NCBI RefSeq assembly: GCF_001517105.1 | Contig: NZ_LPVF01000011.1 | Coordinates: 1 to 64,000 of the forward strand | Direction: 5' to 3' | Length of the DNA stretch: 64,000 bases | DNA from: Bacillus halotolerans | Lineage (GTDB): Bacteria > Bacillota > Bacilli > Bacillales > Bacillaceae | Shown here: positions 8,871 to 20,218 of the stretch, piece by piece | Numbering within the stretch: position 1 is the stretch's first letter | How the letters are laid out: each line of letters opens with the position of its first letter | Notes under the pieces: generated by a model | The model's input: the letters and a program-made list of their open reading frames with translations, nothing else | Database searches by the model: none | Told to the model about the DNA's origin: nothing | Translations under genes and position numbers: made by a program

Positions 8871-9601
8871 GAAAATAATCCTCCAATAATCAATTGCATT
8901 TGTGTGCTTTGCTGTTCAAGGTATTTCTGAACAGGCTCAAGCTGCATAATGACGACGAATGTATTCATCATTACATGGGCGAAAATCGGCACCCAAATCC
9001 GTTTGGTTCTCGCATATAGAAATGCAAAGGTAAAGCCCATTGCCGTATACAGCAGAAGGTGCGTTAAATCCGCGTGAACAATTCCGAAAATAATGGAGCT
9101 GATCAGTCCGGCAATAAAGAAATTCGTTTTTTCGTACAGCGCGCCGAAAATGATTTTTCTGAAGATGATTTCTTCTAATATAGGCCCGATGATAGAAGAA
9201 ACGATAATCATGAGCGGAACTGCCTGAATCACATCCAGGATGGCTTTTGTATTTTCTGATTCTCTTCCGATGCCAAATACATAATATTCAATAGAACCGG
9301 CTAATCCTTGAGAGAAAAGGGCGATGAAAAACCCGGCTATCGCCCAAAGGATCGAAAGTCCGACCGAGTCTTTCTTTTCGTTTCGCAGCGTAGTTTTAGG
9401 CGCGGTTCTGAGAATGAGCAATACAACAATCAGACAGGCAATAAAACTGATGACGGACCATAATCCCTGCGCGTACAGCAGATTTTCTTTTGTGGGCTGT
9501 CCTCCCGCATAACCGAATTTAAATAACAAGGGAATCGCAATTACTGCTGAAAACTGCATGATGATATATGTCAAAATAATAAACCAATACTGTTTTCTCA
9601 A
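8867..9601 (-). CDS. ydiL: CPBP family intramembrane metalloprotease YdiL
   Basis: A polytopic membrane protein of 244 residues with about eight hydrophobic segments. The CPBP (Abi/CAAX prenyl protease-related) signature is present: EEIIFR (EExxxR) near 143-148, FGIVHAD (FxxxH) near 172-178 and a late HVMMN. These residues ligate the catalytic metal within the membrane. The substrate is unknown; relatives process prenylated proteins or bacteriocin peptides. Transcribed divergently from groESL, in an operon with ydiK. Confidence 0.88.
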   Translation of the reverse strand: MRKQYWFIILTYIIMQFSAVIAIPLLFKFGYAGGQPTKENLLYAQGLWSVISFIACLIVVLLILRTAPKTTLRNEKKDSVGLSILWAIAGFFIALFSQGLAGSIEYYVFGIGRESENTKAILDVIQAVPLMIIVSSIIGPILEEIIFRKIIFGALYEKTNFFIAGLISSIIFGIVHADLTHLLLYTAMGFTFAFLYARTKRIWVPIFAHVMMNTFVVIMQLEPVQKYLEQQSTQMQLIIGGLFS

Positions 9602-9738
9602 ATGGTATGTACTCCTTTGTTAAATGGGTTTCTTTTGTCTACAGCTATTGTAACATAATTGAATCGAGGGTGAAAAAGCCAAGGGATATCTGAGCTGAAA
9701 AGAATGATGTAAGCGTGAAAAATTTTTTATCTTATCAC

Positions 9739-9767
9739 TTGAAATTGGAAGTGAGATTCTTTATTAT
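9739..9767 (+). promoter_or_regulatory. SigA promoter of groESL
   Basis: -35 TTGAAA (9739-9744), 17-base spacer and -10 TATTAT (9762-9767). The expected start point falls just before or in the CIRCE element, so HrcA binding blocks transcription. Confidence 0.9.
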
Positions 9768-9777
9768 AAGAATTGTG

Positions 9778-9804
9778 TTAGCACTCTTTAGTGCTGAGTG
9801 CTAA
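9778..9804 (+). promoter_or_regulatory. CIRCE operator (HrcA binding site)
   Basis: The perfect inverted repeat TTAGCACTC-N9-GAGTGCTAA is identical to the CIRCE consensus. HrcA binds it to repress chaperonin genes; heat shock titrates GroE away from HrcA and relieves repression. Confidence 0.98.
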
Positions 9805-9839
9805 AATTACATATTCATACTATTGAGGAGGTTATTACA

Positions 9840-10124
9840 TTGTTAAAGCCATTAGGTGATCGCGTTGTCATTGAACTCGTAGAATCTGAAGAAAAAACTG
9901 CCAGCGGAATTGTGTTACCGGATTCTGCAAAAGAAAAGCCGCAAGAAGGCAAAATCGTGGCAGCTGGTTCAGGTCGCGTGTTAGAAAGCGGAGAGCGCGT
10001 TGCTTTAGAAGTAAAAGAGGGCGACCGCATTATCTTCTCAAAATACGCAGGTACTGAAGTGAAATACGAAGGTACTGAATACTTAATCTTACGTGAAAGC
10101 GACATTTTAGCTGTTATCGGCTAA
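9840..10124 (+). CDS. groES: Co-chaperonin GroES
   Basis: The 94-residue lid of the GroEL folding chamber. It shows the [10 protein letters not shown] start, the mobile-loop region [20 protein letters not shown] and the C-terminal [15 protein letters not shown]. Translation starts at a TTG (9840) with GAGGAGG about 8 bases upstream; the frame is open upstream, but only through the CIRCE element. It is followed by groEL after 46 bases. Confidence 0.97.
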   Translation: MLKPLGDRVVIELVESEEKTASGIVLPDSAKEKPQEGKIVAAGSGRVLESGERVALEVKEGDRIIFSKYAGTEVKYEGTEYLILRESDILAVIG

Positions 10125-10131
10125 TTCTTAA

Positions 10132-11805
<1,674 letters not shown>

Positions 11806-11807
11806 AA

Positions 11808-11843
11808 CCGACAAAAAACCCTTGATAAACAAGGGTTTGTCGG
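11808..11843 (+). terminator. Hairpin after groEL
   Basis: CCGACAA...ACCCTTG pairs with CAAGGGT...TTGTCGG directly after the stop codon. There is no T run, so it may be an RNA-stabilising hairpin or part of an attachment site and not a terminator. The sequence beyond it diverges from what I know of strain 168. Confidence 0.55.
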
Positions 11844-11856
11844 CAACGGACGTCAT

Positions 11857-11877
11857 TTTTGATGCCCTTTTGATGCC
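11857..11877 (+). repeat. Tandem TTTTGATGCC repeat after groEL
   Basis: The 10-mer TTTTGATGCC occurs twice (11857-11866 and 11868-11877), one base apart, between the groEL hairpin and the next terminator. It sits at the boundary between conserved and variable sequence, so it may mark an integration or excision scar. This is inference. Confidence 0.4.
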
Positions 11878-11898
11878 ATTTATAAATTTTCGAGGCTT

Positions 11899-11937
11899 CT
11901 CATGAGTTCACCGAACTTGTGAGAGGCTTCTTTTTTT
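11899..11937 (+). terminator. Intrinsic terminator downstream of groEL
   Basis: CTCATGAGTTC and GAACTTGTGAG pair (with wobbles) around ACC, followed after AGGCTTC by seven T. Confidence 0.7.
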
Positions 11938-12114
11938 CTGTCTTTTGTGGTTTGATTTTTTCAGCACTGTTTTATATCGATACTCAATAGTTTTGATAAA
12001 CGGTAGGTAACCCCGATATAGACTATTCTATCGACTGAAATACAAAATTCTCATCATACAATTCATACTTTATTTGCATCTTGACTTTGTTTTGATTTAC
12101 TTTGTGATTTTTAA

Positions 12115-12282
12115 GGAGGCGCAGTACCTCATCTTCGACTGCTGAAAACCAGAAGTGAGTTGAATTCCATCGTCTCAAAAAATAACACGGGGCATTATTT
12201 GGAATGCAGCGAGAAGGTTCCAGCCTATTCTGGGCTTATCCATGATATTATGAGCCCGACCAAAATAAAAGTGAAACAATAA
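12115..12282 (+). pseudogene. Possible C-terminal gene remnant
   Basis: An open frame of 55 codons without a start codon near its beginning; a stop codon lies immediately upstream. The predicted C-terminal stretch (HYLECSEKVPAYSGLIHD, ending IKVKQ) looks protein-like, and an imperfect GCCCTT/AAGGGC hairpin follows at 12301-12327. It could be the 3' end of a deleted gene. I do not recognise the protein. Confidence 0.3.
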
Positions 12283-12413
12283 GTAATTGAAATAATAAGA
12301 GCCCTTATCCACAAAGAGGAAGGGCATTGTTATTTATTTTTGGTCATTTTCTATATCCATTCACTTATGGGGTTGAAAATTATTCGTCCCAACCTCTGTT
12401 ACCTTTCTCTCTA

Positions 12414-12618
12414 TTGCAGACAGGAGACAATATTGGTATACTCTCATACGACAAAAAAAGACCCCGTTATCTAGATAAATAGTGCCACCAACACTTTTAG
12501 ACGGTTTCCTCTAGGAAAGCACTGTCAAAGAGAAATCCTGTTAAAATGTCTATTTGTGCTGCTTTTTTTAGCTACTAAAAGACGATGTTTTCCTTGCAAT
12601 AAGGAACTCGTCTTTTTT
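12414..12618 (+). ncRNA. Putative short transcription unit (possible sRNA)
   Basis: A good SigA-like promoter (TTGCAG 12414-12419, 17-base spacer, TATACT 12437-12442) is followed, with no convincing reading frame, by a strong intrinsic terminator at 12577-12618. The terminator stem AGACGA/TCGTCT continues into TTCCTT/AAGGAA and ends in six T. The expected RNA is about 170 bases. It could instead be the remnant of a promoter and the terminator of a lost gene. Confidence 0.35.
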
Positions 12619-12782
12619 GTTAAGAATAAAGAGAGTCAGAATAATGACATCTAACTGATCCCAAAAAATTCACTGTCGATGAAGTTAGATTCTTGATAAA
12701 ATCCGTCCCGACTCTATGGAGACAGACAATCCAATTATCAACTCTAATATTAGTTTTTTTGTTTATCAAGGAGGACTTAATA

Positions 12783-13777
12783 GTGCATTTCTCAAAAATG
12801 ATAGATCGCTTGGCTTTATATGATTTACACAGAAAAAGAAGCAAAGATAAACATTTTTCTGCTGCTTTTACAGCCGATATAGATGATAGAGAAGAATTTT
12901 ACAGTGCAAATATAGCTGATGTTTCAATTGATTTGAATGAATCAGGAAAAAATTATAAAATTGGAACCTTTGGCTATGAATCTTTAATTCAATCTGGGAA
13001 TCCTGTTAATGATACTTTAAAAGGGGAGGTTTTTTTAATGAAAATGATATAGATCAACCCAATGTTATCTTTGTACATGGCTGGCGCATGGATTCGTACA
13101 ATAGGATCAAAAAAATATTTCATAATCGTATAATGAACGATTTAGGCTGGAACATGTATTATTATTCTCTTCCATACCATTTTGAAAGAGAACCGGAAAA
13201 TTCATTGTATAATGGCGAGTTGATGATTAGTGCAAATATTGATCGTACAATTGAGTCGACAAGACAGTCTATTGTAGATTTACGGGCGTTCATTCACTGG
13301 ATAAAAGCAAATAAAAAGGGCCCTGTTATCATAGTGGGAGTAAGCTTAGGGGGATGGGTTACTAATCTAATTGCTACCCTAGAATCTCAAATTGATGTAG
13401 TGGTATCTATCTTTTATGCCAATCGCCTTTCTTATTCGATATGGAACACGATCCCAGGTAAATACATAAGAGAAGAATTAGAACAAAATGGTGTGACCTA
13501 TGAAGAGTTAATAAAATATTGGAATATCACAGATCCTAGTCAAGCCTTGCCGAAAGTTAATAAAGATAACATACTGCTGATTTCTGCTAAACATGATCAG
13601 TATATAGACTTAAAAGATGCCGATTATTTATGGGAAAGTTGGGAGAAGCCCACAAGATATGTCTACAATTGTGGTCATTCCGGTATTGTTCTTTGCCGCA
13701 AAAAGCTGGCAAATGATACGCTTTCCTTTATACGAGAAAGAATACATACGGGAAAATCTCGTTCAGTACATTTGTAG
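12783..13777 (+). pseudogene. Alpha/beta-hydrolase, frameshifted
   Basis: Two adjoining frames make one alpha/beta-hydrolase of about 331 residues if a single T is added to the T7 run at 13029-13036; the join then reads GEVFFNENDIDQPNVIFVHG. The first part starts at GTG 12783 with AAGGAGG 8 bases upstream and runs to a stop at 13052. The second runs in the next frame to 13777. All catalytic elements are in the second part: oxyanion-hole VHGW, nucleophile elbow GVSLGG, an acid in AKHDQY and the histidine in CGHSG. The gene is AT-rich compared with neighbours, suggesting transfer. The substrate is unknown. A terminator follows. Confidence 0.75.
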
Positions 13778-13795
13778 ACATTAATAAGAAACGAA

Positions 13796-13826
13796 AGGCC
13801 AACTGCGACTTCAGTTGGCCTTTTCT
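13796..13826 (+). terminator. Terminator after the hydrolase gene
   Basis: GGCCAACTG and CAGTTGGCC form a perfect 9-bp stem with a 6-base loop, flanked by A-rich and T4-C-T sequence; also suited to stop gutR transcription from the other side. Confidence 0.85.
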
Positions 13827-13871
13827 ATTTATAATAAAGAAACTGAGTGAGATTCCTGACAGAACTACGTA

Positions 13872-16370
13872 CTAGTCGTTTTCTTTGATCACCATTGCCA
13901 ATCGTTCCACCTCACCCCGAATCCCAATAGCAGGCTCCCAAGAATCAATCAAACGAATCGCTTTCTGATTAGCTTCCATCGCTTTCGTTTTCTCTCCTTT
14001 ACGATGCAACAGCTGCGCCATCCCATAATAATAATAAATCAGCTCAACCTGATTCGCGTTGTGTTTGTCATAAAGCATCTGCTCAAAAGCTTCTTCCGCT
14101 TTCTCAAACTGACCACATTTCACGTAAGCCACACCTAAATTGAAATAGGCTTCTATCGTTTTTTCGCCGCCGTACGTGGAGCTGATTTGATTTGCCGCTT
14201 CGTATAATTGAATGGCTTCTTCATCATGACCTCTCGAAAAGTTTAGATCTCCGCGAACTAGTAAAACTCTGTGTTGAATCGCAGGGGAGATCGGTATATC
14301 TTTGATTTCGGTTAAAATCGCTTCCGCTTTTTCATGACTTCCAGCTTTTAAAAGCAGCCTCGATTGCAGTGCGAGTCCCCATACCTTTAGATCGTGAACG
14401 TCTTGCTCTTCAGTGTCTGATTGTTCCAGCGTTTTCAGGCCGGCTTCAATTTGTTGAAGTGCCTCGTCTAAATCGTTGACTTCCATCAGTGCCCAGCCTG
14501 CTGTGTCGATTCGGAAGAAGGCTTCTCGTGTGTGTTTGCCTAATTGATGGGCGGCATCGGCGGCTTTACGGCCGTATTCGATTCGTAAGGGCAGGTTGAT
14601 TCTGCTTAGAAAATGGCTGATGCGGGTGATGAGTTCAATTAAGATTTCATTTTGTCCGGTTTCGCTTGACCATTTGATCACCTTTAGGATGTTTGGCCAT
14701 TCTTTTTTGATTGGGTCTAAATCACGTCCCAGGAGATAGCTCCAATAGACAGAGTTTGGCTGTTCCCGCTTTAAATGGGTTTCGGCATAATCAATATAAT
14801 AGTGCGCCCAGCGGCTGCGGGCTTCTTTTTCATATTGCTGATTTTCGGATAAGTGCTGTTCTCCGTATGCGACAACGGTTTGATGGGCGAAGTACTGTGT
14901 ACTTCCTTTGCTTCGTTCGGGCTGAATCAGAGCAAAAGACCGCATTTGTTCAACTGCGTAATGGAAACGGCGAGCGTCTAATCCGGCCGCTGCCGCCAGG
15001 CTTTTTTCATCTGGCGGCTTGCTGAAAAAGCATAGCGCCTGCCATAGCTTCCGGGTGTCTTCATTGCATCTATGCCATGTGCGCCCAAATAGAAAATCAA
15101 ACAGGTCTAATAGTGAGTAGCCTGCTTTTCCGAGCTCATGAATCAGCTGCTGAGCGGGCATGTCATCGTCTGACATATAGGCGATGCTGAGTGCCATGGC
15201 TTTCGGGTTTCCGGCTGTCGCTGAAATGAACTCGCTCTTCAGTTCTGGAGACAGTTCCAGCAGCTGCGCCAGCTTTGCTTGTTTAGTTGGGTCGTTGCAC
15301 ATTTGCAGGCAGCGGTTCACTTCTTGATGAAAATATTCCAGGGCATCTGTTTGTTCAAGTCCGCTCAGCTGGATGGTTACCATTTCTCCGAAGCCTTCCC
15401 GATAGGTTTGCTTCAAGTTTTCACGTGCTGTGAGGAGAATTTTCACACCTTGGGGCAGGCTGGTGATAAATTCGTGAATGTCTCTTTCGGCAGTGTCTAT
15501 GCTGTCCACGATCAGCAGTACCGGTTTTTCTCTGGTGTAATTGGCCAAAGCATTGCGGACGACAAATCGTTTTTCGTTTATGGATTTATCGATTTGTTCC
15601 GTTCGGCCGAGCTGGTATGCAATCGTATTTAAAAAATCGCTAAAGCTTAATCCTTTCCAATCAGCACTGAGCCAGATGATGCTGTTGAATGCCGGCCAAT
15701 CTGAGGAATCGCCGATACAGGAATAGGCTGCTTCTAGAGCAGTTGTCGTTTTTCCCATGCCTGCCCATCCGGTAATTAAACAGACGGGTGATGGGGAAAG
15801 CATCCATTGCCGTATCGCCTCGATGTCAAATCTTCGTCCTATAAAGTGACCCGACCAGCGTGACGGTAAGTTGTGTGTCAAAGGCATCTGTTCTGTAAGC
15901 GCATTCGTTTTATGGTCGAGAATATCGGGAAATAAACGCTTGACTGTTTTTTCAATATCTTGATCAAGCGGTGCTCCGAATGAATTGTCCTCCCGTACTA
16001 TTTTCGCTTTTTTAAGACATGAGGCCGCCCATACAGGCAGTGCAGGCTTGATTACCGGTATAGTGGTGGTCTCAAGCAGGTCGGTAAACCACTGTATATT
16101 CATATCGGTTTTTTCAAGAATGATCCAGATCATTCCGAATAGTTTTCCGTCTTCGATTCTTCCGGGAACATAGTTCGCACCCATCTGTCCGATCCAGCTT
16201 TTAATCGTGTTTGGGGAAACTCCCAGCTGGTGTGAAATGTTGTCTAAATAAGACTGTCCTGTTTTTTCGTTCTTATTCCTTCTGACTTTATAATCTGGAT
16301 GAAGTTTTAATGACTTTACGCCAGGTGCCAGCAATTCCGCAAATTGTTTTCGATCTTCAAGTTCAGCCAT
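13872..16370 (-). CDS. gutR: Glucitol operon transcriptional activator GutR
   Basis: GutR activates gutB-gutP in response to glucitol and nucleotide binding. The 832-residue protein is a STAND-type ATPase. An N-terminal helix-turn-helix lies near 45-62 (LGVSPNTIKSWIGQMG), Walker A GWAGMGKTT at 201-209 and Walker B VLLIVDSID near 283-291. A winged-helix-like middle region is followed by tetratricopeptide repeats over about 600-820 (for example YFNLGVAYVKCGQFEKAEEA). It is transcribed divergently from gutB, the usual arrangement, and is about the size I remember for the 168 protein. Confidence 0.93.
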   Translation of the reverse strand: MAELEDRKQFAELLAPGVKSLKLHPDYKVRRNKNEKTGQSYLDNISHQLGVSPNTIKSWIGQMGANYVPGRIEDGKLFGMIWIILEKTDMNIQWFTDLLETTTIPVIKPALPVWAASCLKKAKIVREDNSFGAPLDQDIEKTVKRLFPDILDHKTNALTEQMPLTHNLPSRWSGHFIGRRFDIEAIRQWMLSPSPVCLITGWAGMGKTTTALEAAYSCIGDSSDWPAFNSIIWLSADWKGLSFSDFLNTIAYQLGRTEQIDKSINEKRFVVRNALANYTREKPVLLIVDSIDTAERDIHEFITSLPQGVKILLTARENLKQTYREGFGEMVTIQLSGLEQTDALEYFHQEVNRCLQMCNDPTKQAKLAQLLELSPELKSEFISATAGNPKAMALSIAYMSDDDMPAQQLIHELGKAGYSLLDLFDFLFGRTWHRCNEDTRKLWQALCFFSKPPDEKSLAAAAGLDARRFHYAVEQMRSFALIQPERSKGSTQYFAHQTVVAYGEQHLSENQQYEKEARSRWAHYYIDYAETHLKREQPNSVYWSYLLGRDLDPIKKEWPNILKVIKWSSETGQNEILIELITRISHFLSRINLPLRIEYGRKAADAAHQLGKHTREAFFRIDTAGWALMEVNDLDEALQQIEAGLKTLEQSDTEEQDVHDLKVWGLALQSRLLLKAGSHEKAEAILTEIKDIPISPAIQHRVLLVRGDLNFSRGHDEEAIQLYEAANQISSTYGGEKTIEAYFNLGVAYVKCGQFEKAEEAFEQMLYDKHNANQVELIYYYYGMAQLLHRKGEKTKAMEANQKAIRLIDSWEPAIGIRGEVERLAMVIKEND

Positions 16371-16602
16371 AAAACCTGCACCTCCTATTAGTACTATTTT
16401 ATCAATCCTGCTTGTTTTGTATATGAAAAATCAAAAAGTACAGTGCGGCTGTCCTTTTATACAGCATGAAAAGCTGTTGAACATTCTGAAAAGCAGATAA
16501 AATGAGGGCAGTAACAGAGAAAACAAAAATGTATGCACTTACATTTCTTGATGAAGCGGCCACATGCCGTTAGAAGTATTCATAAAGAAAGGAATTTGCC
16601 AA
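16371..16602. promoter_or_regulatory. gutR-gutB divergent control region
   Basis: The 232 bases hold both promoters. Two related dyads lie at 16440-16452 (ACAG...CTGT) and 16461-16477 (ACAGC-N7-GCTGT), candidate GutR binding repeats. GutR is known to bind imperfect repeats upstream of gutB; equating these with them is inference. No clear consensus SigA promoter is seen for gutB, consistent with activator dependence. Confidence 0.45.
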
Positions 16603-17664
16603 ATGACTCACACAGTACCTAAAACCATGAAGGCTGCTATTATGCATAACACAAGAGAAATCAGAATAGAAACATTGCCTGTACCTGACATCAGCCATGA
16701 TGAAGTATTGATTAAGGTGATGGCTGTCGGTATTTGCGGATCAGATCTGCATTACTATACAAATGGCCGAATAGGCAACTATGTAGTGGAGAAGCCATTT
16801 ATCCTCGGACATGAGTGCGCGGGAGAAATCGCGGCTGTCGGCTCGTCTGTTGATCAATTCAAAGTCGGTGACCGCGTCGCTGTTGAACCTGGTGTTACGT
16901 GCGGGCGCTGTGAAGCGTGCAAAGAAGGGCGTTATAACCTTTGTCCGGATGTACAGTTTTTGGCCACGCCGCCAGTAGACGGCGCGTTTGTACAATATAT
17001 CAAAATCAGACAGGACTTTGTTTTCTCCATTCCAGATTCACTTTCTTATGAGGATGCTGCCTTGATTGAACCGTTTTCTGTCGGTATCCATGCAGCGATG
17101 AGAACGAAGCTTCAGCCTGGATCAACGATTGCGATCATGGGAATGGGCCCTGTTGGATTAATGGCTGTTGCAGCCGCTAAAGCATTTGGAGCAAGTACAA
17201 TCATTGTGACCGACTTAGAGCCGCTGCGGTTAAATGCCGCGAAAAAAATGGGAGCTACTCATGTGATCAATATCCGTGAACAGGACGCTATTGAAGAGAT
17301 CAAAAAAATCACAAATGAAAGTGGCGTTGACGTTGCTTGGGAAACAGCGGGGAATCCTGCGGCACTGCAATCCGCACTGGCTTCTGTACGACGCGGCGGA
17401 AAGCTTGCGATTGTCGGTTTGCCTTCTCAGAATGAAATTCCGTTAAACGTGCCATTTATCGCGGACAATGAGATTGATATATACGGCATCTTCCGTTATG
17501 CCAATACGTATCCAAAAGGAATTGAATTCCTTGCTTCCGGCATTGTGGACACGAAACACCTTGTGACGGATCAATATGCGCTGGAGCATACGCAAGAGGC
17601 GATGGAGCGGGCGCTTCAATTTAAGAATGAATGTTTAAAAGTGATGGTGTATCCGAATAGCTGA
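16603..17664 (+). CDS. gutB: Sorbitol (glucitol) dehydrogenase
   Basis: GutB oxidises D-glucitol to D-fructose with NAD+. This 353-residue zinc-dependent medium-chain dehydrogenase has the catalytic Cys in GICGSDLHYY, GHECAGE (His-Glu of the zinc site), the structural-zinc cysteines CGRCEACKEGRYNLC and the NAD-binding GMGPVGLMA. The ATG at 16603 follows AAAGGAA; an ATG 39 bases upstream lacks a ribosome-binding site. It is followed by gutP (transport) and fruC (fructose phosphorylation), giving a complete glucitol catabolic route. Confidence 0.96.
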   Translation: MTHTVPKTMKAAIMHNTREIRIETLPVPDISHDEVLIKVMAVGICGSDLHYYTNGRIGNYVVEKPFILGHECAGEIAAVGSSVDQFKVGDRVAVEPGVTCGRCEACKEGRYNLCPDVQFLATPPVDGAFVQYIKIRQDFVFSIPDSLSYEDAALIEPFSVGIHAAMRTKLQPGSTIAIMGMGPVGLMAVAAAKAFGASTIIVTDLEPLRLNAAKKMGATHVINIREQDAIEEIKKITNESGVDVAWETAGNPAALQSALASVRRGGKLAIVGLPSQNEIPLNVPFIADNEIDIYGIFRYANTYPKGIEFLASGIVDTKHLVTDQYALEHTQEAMERALQFKNECLKVMVYPNS

Positions 17665-17670
17665 GTGAAC

Positions 17671-17698
17671 AGGGAGAATCTCGTATTCTCCCTCTTAT
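17671..17698 (+). terminator. Hairpin between gutB and gutP
   Basis: GGGAGAAT and ATTCTCCC form a perfect stem followed by CTCTTATTT. The T tract is broken, so it is probably a partial terminator or mRNA-stabilising hairpin that lowers gutP relative to gutB. Confidence 0.65.
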
Positions 17699-17747
17699 TT
17701 ACTGGATTTGTACTCAATATTGAAAACGGATTCTTGGGGTGGAAAAG

Positions 17748-19136
17748 ATGATCGAAACAGAAAAAGCAACGGTAATGAAGGCGAAACATCAAACAAAATC
17801 CAGTGCCGGTCTGTCCTGGCTTGAACGAATTGGGTACGGCTTCGGTGATATGTCGTATAATATTGTGTTTCAATTTGTAAACGCATACCTGCTGTTTTAT
17901 TATACGGACATCGGCGGCATACAGCCTGCGGTCATCGCTACATTATTTCTTGTTGTGCGGGTGCTCGATGCTATTTTTGACCCGATTATGGGGGTTATTT
18001 TAGATAAAACGAACACAAGGTGGGGAAAGGCAAGGCCTTATCTGCTGTGGGTTGCATTTCCTTTCGCATTATTTACTGTCCTGTGTTTCACTACTCCTCA
18101 CTTTGGAGCAACAGGAAACATCGTATATGCGTATATTACCTATATTCTGCTCGGCATGTCCTTTAGTATGCAAACGATTCCGGTGAACAGCTTAACGGGT
18201 CGGATTACGAATTCTGTAAAAGAAAGAACGGTATTAACAACAATTCGTATGATCTTGGTTTATGTCGGAATCCTTCTATCCATCTCCTGTGCAACTCCGC
18301 TTGCAGCAGCTTTGGGAGGAGAGAACCAGGCATTTGGGTTTCAGATGACGGCTTTCGTATATGCCATTATAAGCATCGCTTTGAATCTCTTTAGTTTCTT
18401 TACTGTGCGTGAGCGGATTGCGCCTAAGAAAACAAAGAAACAGGGAATGAAAAAGACATTATCCGTTTTGTTTCAAAACAAACCTTTGCTGATTCTAACG
18501 TCATCATTTTTAGCATTTGCAATCGGGTTTAATATTAAAATCAGTACAATGGTGTACTACTTTACGTATAACGTGAATCAAAAGGAATTGGTGTTCTTTG
18601 GAACCGTTTTATTTTTTGGCGCAGCCCTCATCAGTAACTTGTTTATTCCATACTTTTCTGAGAAATGGGGCAGGAAAAATGTGATGATCATATCGGCTGC
18701 TTTGTCACTGATCTCGTATGCAGGTCTGCATTTTACGGCGTATTCTTCGGTGACGCTCATTTTCATCTGGCTATTTGCTTCAGGGTTCTTTACAACCCCT
18801 TTAAATACGCTTGCTTGGGGAATGGTTGCCGATTGTGTTGATTATGCGGAATGGAAGACAGGGGTTCGTGCCGACGGAGTGGTGATTTCCAGCATGAGTT
18901 TTATCAATAAGTTAGGTGTTGCACTGGCCGGTTCGTTTTCTGCCATCTATTTAGGAATTGCAGGATATGTGGCGAATACTGATCAAACCGTGACGTCACT
19001 GAATGCGATTAAACATATGAATGCCTTAATTCCGGGACTATTTATTTTACTCTCTATCATCATCATAGCCTTTTATCCTTTAACTGAAAATAGATATAAA
19101 CAGATCATCACCGAGCTTGAGAAGAAATCCAGATAA
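17748..19136 (+). CDS. gutP: Glucitol transporter GutP (GPH-type MFS)
   Basis: A 462-residue, 12-helix sugar:cation symporter of the glycoside-pentoside-hexuronide group. Typical segments are [41 protein letters not shown] (the GPH signature near 65-90) and [17 protein letters not shown] near 365-381. ATG 17748 is preferred to GTG 17739 because GGGGTGG lies 5 bases before it. Its place between gutB and fruC supports glucitol uptake. Formerly ydjD. Confidence 0.9.
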   Translation: MIETEKATVMKAKHQTKSSAGLSWLERIGYGFGDMSYNIVFQFVNAYLLFYYTDIGGIQPAVIATLFLVVRVLDAIFDPIMGVILDKTNTRWGKARPYLLWVAFPFALFTVLCFTTPHFGATGNIVYAYITYILLGMSFSMQTIPVNSLTGRITNSVKERTVLTTIRMILVYVGILLSISCATPLAAALGGENQAFGFQMTAFVYAIISIALNLFSFFTVRERIAPKKTKKQGMKKTLSVLFQNKPLLILTSSFLAFAIGFNIKISTMVYYFTYNVNQKELVFFGTVLFFGAALISNLFIPYFSEKWGRKNVMIISAALSLISYAGLHFTAYSSVTLIFIWLFASGFFTTPLNTLAWGMVADCVDYAEWKTGVRADGVVISSMSFINKLGVALAGSFSAIYLGIAGYVANTDQTVTSLNAIKHMNALIPGLFILLSIIIIAFYPLTENRYKQIITELEKKSR

Positions 19137-19242
19137 GTGAATATATTTAATATTTCTAATATTCGATGTAAAAGGTTGTATTTATGACTGAAAGTAATAT
19201 ACTGAGACTGTAATCTAGAATATGTAAAAAGAGTGTGATAAC

Positions 19243-20211
19243 ATGCGAAGTCAGTCTGTTGTTTGTATTGGGGAGTTATTGATCGATTTCTTTTGTACCG
19301 ATGTGGACGTTGATTTAAAGAAAGGGCGTCAATTTTTAAAAAGTGCCGGCGGCGCCCCGGCAAATGTGTCAGCGGCGATTGCCAAGCTGGGAGGGGACGC
19401 TGCTTTCGCAGGAAAAGTAGGGAAAGATCCCTTTGGGTATTTTCTGAAGCAAACGTTAGATGCTGTTCATGTTGATACCTCTATGCTGGTGATGGATGAG
19501 AAAGCACCTACAACGCTTGCTTTTGTTTCATTAAAGAATAATGGAGAGCGCGATTTTGTTTTCAATAGAGGCGCGGATGCTCTGTTTACGATCGAAGATG
19601 TCGATCAGGATAAACTGAATCAAGCGAAAATCCTTCATTTTGGATCAGCGACGGCATTGTTATCTGATCCATTTTGTACAGCCTATTTACGGCTTATGTC
19701 CATTGCGAAGGATAAAGGGCAATTTCTTTCATTTGATCCTAACTATCGTGGGGATTTATGGAAGGGAAGAGTCTCTGAGTTTGTTAGTGCTGCAAAAAGA
19801 GCCATTGCTTTAAGTGATTTTGTTAAGGTGAGTGACGAGGAGCTGGAGATCATCACTGGTGCGAAGGATCATGAAGAGGGCGTCAATATCCTCCATGGTA
19901 TCGGAGCCAAGATGGTTGCCGTGACCCTTGGGAAAAACGGAACATTGCTGTCTAATGGCAAGGAACATGAAATCATTCCGAGTATTCCTGTCACTTCGAT
20001 TGATTCTACAGGAACGGGAGACGCTTTTGTCGGAGCGGCTTTGTTCAAGTTAGCAGATACAGATAAGATTCAATCGGTAGAAACTGATTTTGAGCAGCTG
20101 CGTGATATCGTGTCTTTTGCCAATAAGGTGGGCGCTCTTGTCTGCACCAAAATTGGAGCGATTGATGCGCTGCCGCGTATGGAAGAGATTGAAGCTTCTT
20201 TATCTTTGTAA
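19243..20211 (+). CDS. fruC: PfkB-family fructokinase
   Basis: FruC (YdjE) phosphorylates fructose, here the product of GutB. It is a ribokinase-family protein of 322 residues with GELLIDF at the start, the [16 protein letters not shown] substrate lid and the C-terminal [12 protein letters not shown] motif containing the catalytic Asp. The ATG has only a weak GAGTGTGAT site upstream. It lies 106 bases after gutP. A strong terminator follows. Confidence 0.9.
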   Translation: MRSQSVVCIGELLIDFFCTDVDVDLKKGRQFLKSAGGAPANVSAAIAKLGGDAAFAGKVGKDPFGYFLKQTLDAVHVDTSMLVMDEKAPTTLAFVSLKNNGERDFVFNRGADALFTIEDVDQDKLNQAKILHFGSATALLSDPFCTAYLRLMSIAKDKGQFLSFDPNYRGDLWKGRVSEFVSAAKRAIALSDFVKVSDEELEIITGAKDHEEGVNILHGIGAKMVAVTLGKNGTLLSNGKEHEIIPSIPVTSIDSTGTGDAFVGAALFKLADTDKIQSVETDFEQLRDIVSFANKVGALVCTKIGAIDALPRMEEIEASLSL

Positions 20212-20218
20212 TAAAAAT

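Noticed and set aside
12620-12844. Minus-strand 74-codon frame opposite the hydrolase start
   Set aside because: No ribosome-binding site; it overlaps the better supported hydrolase gene and its terminator-side flank.
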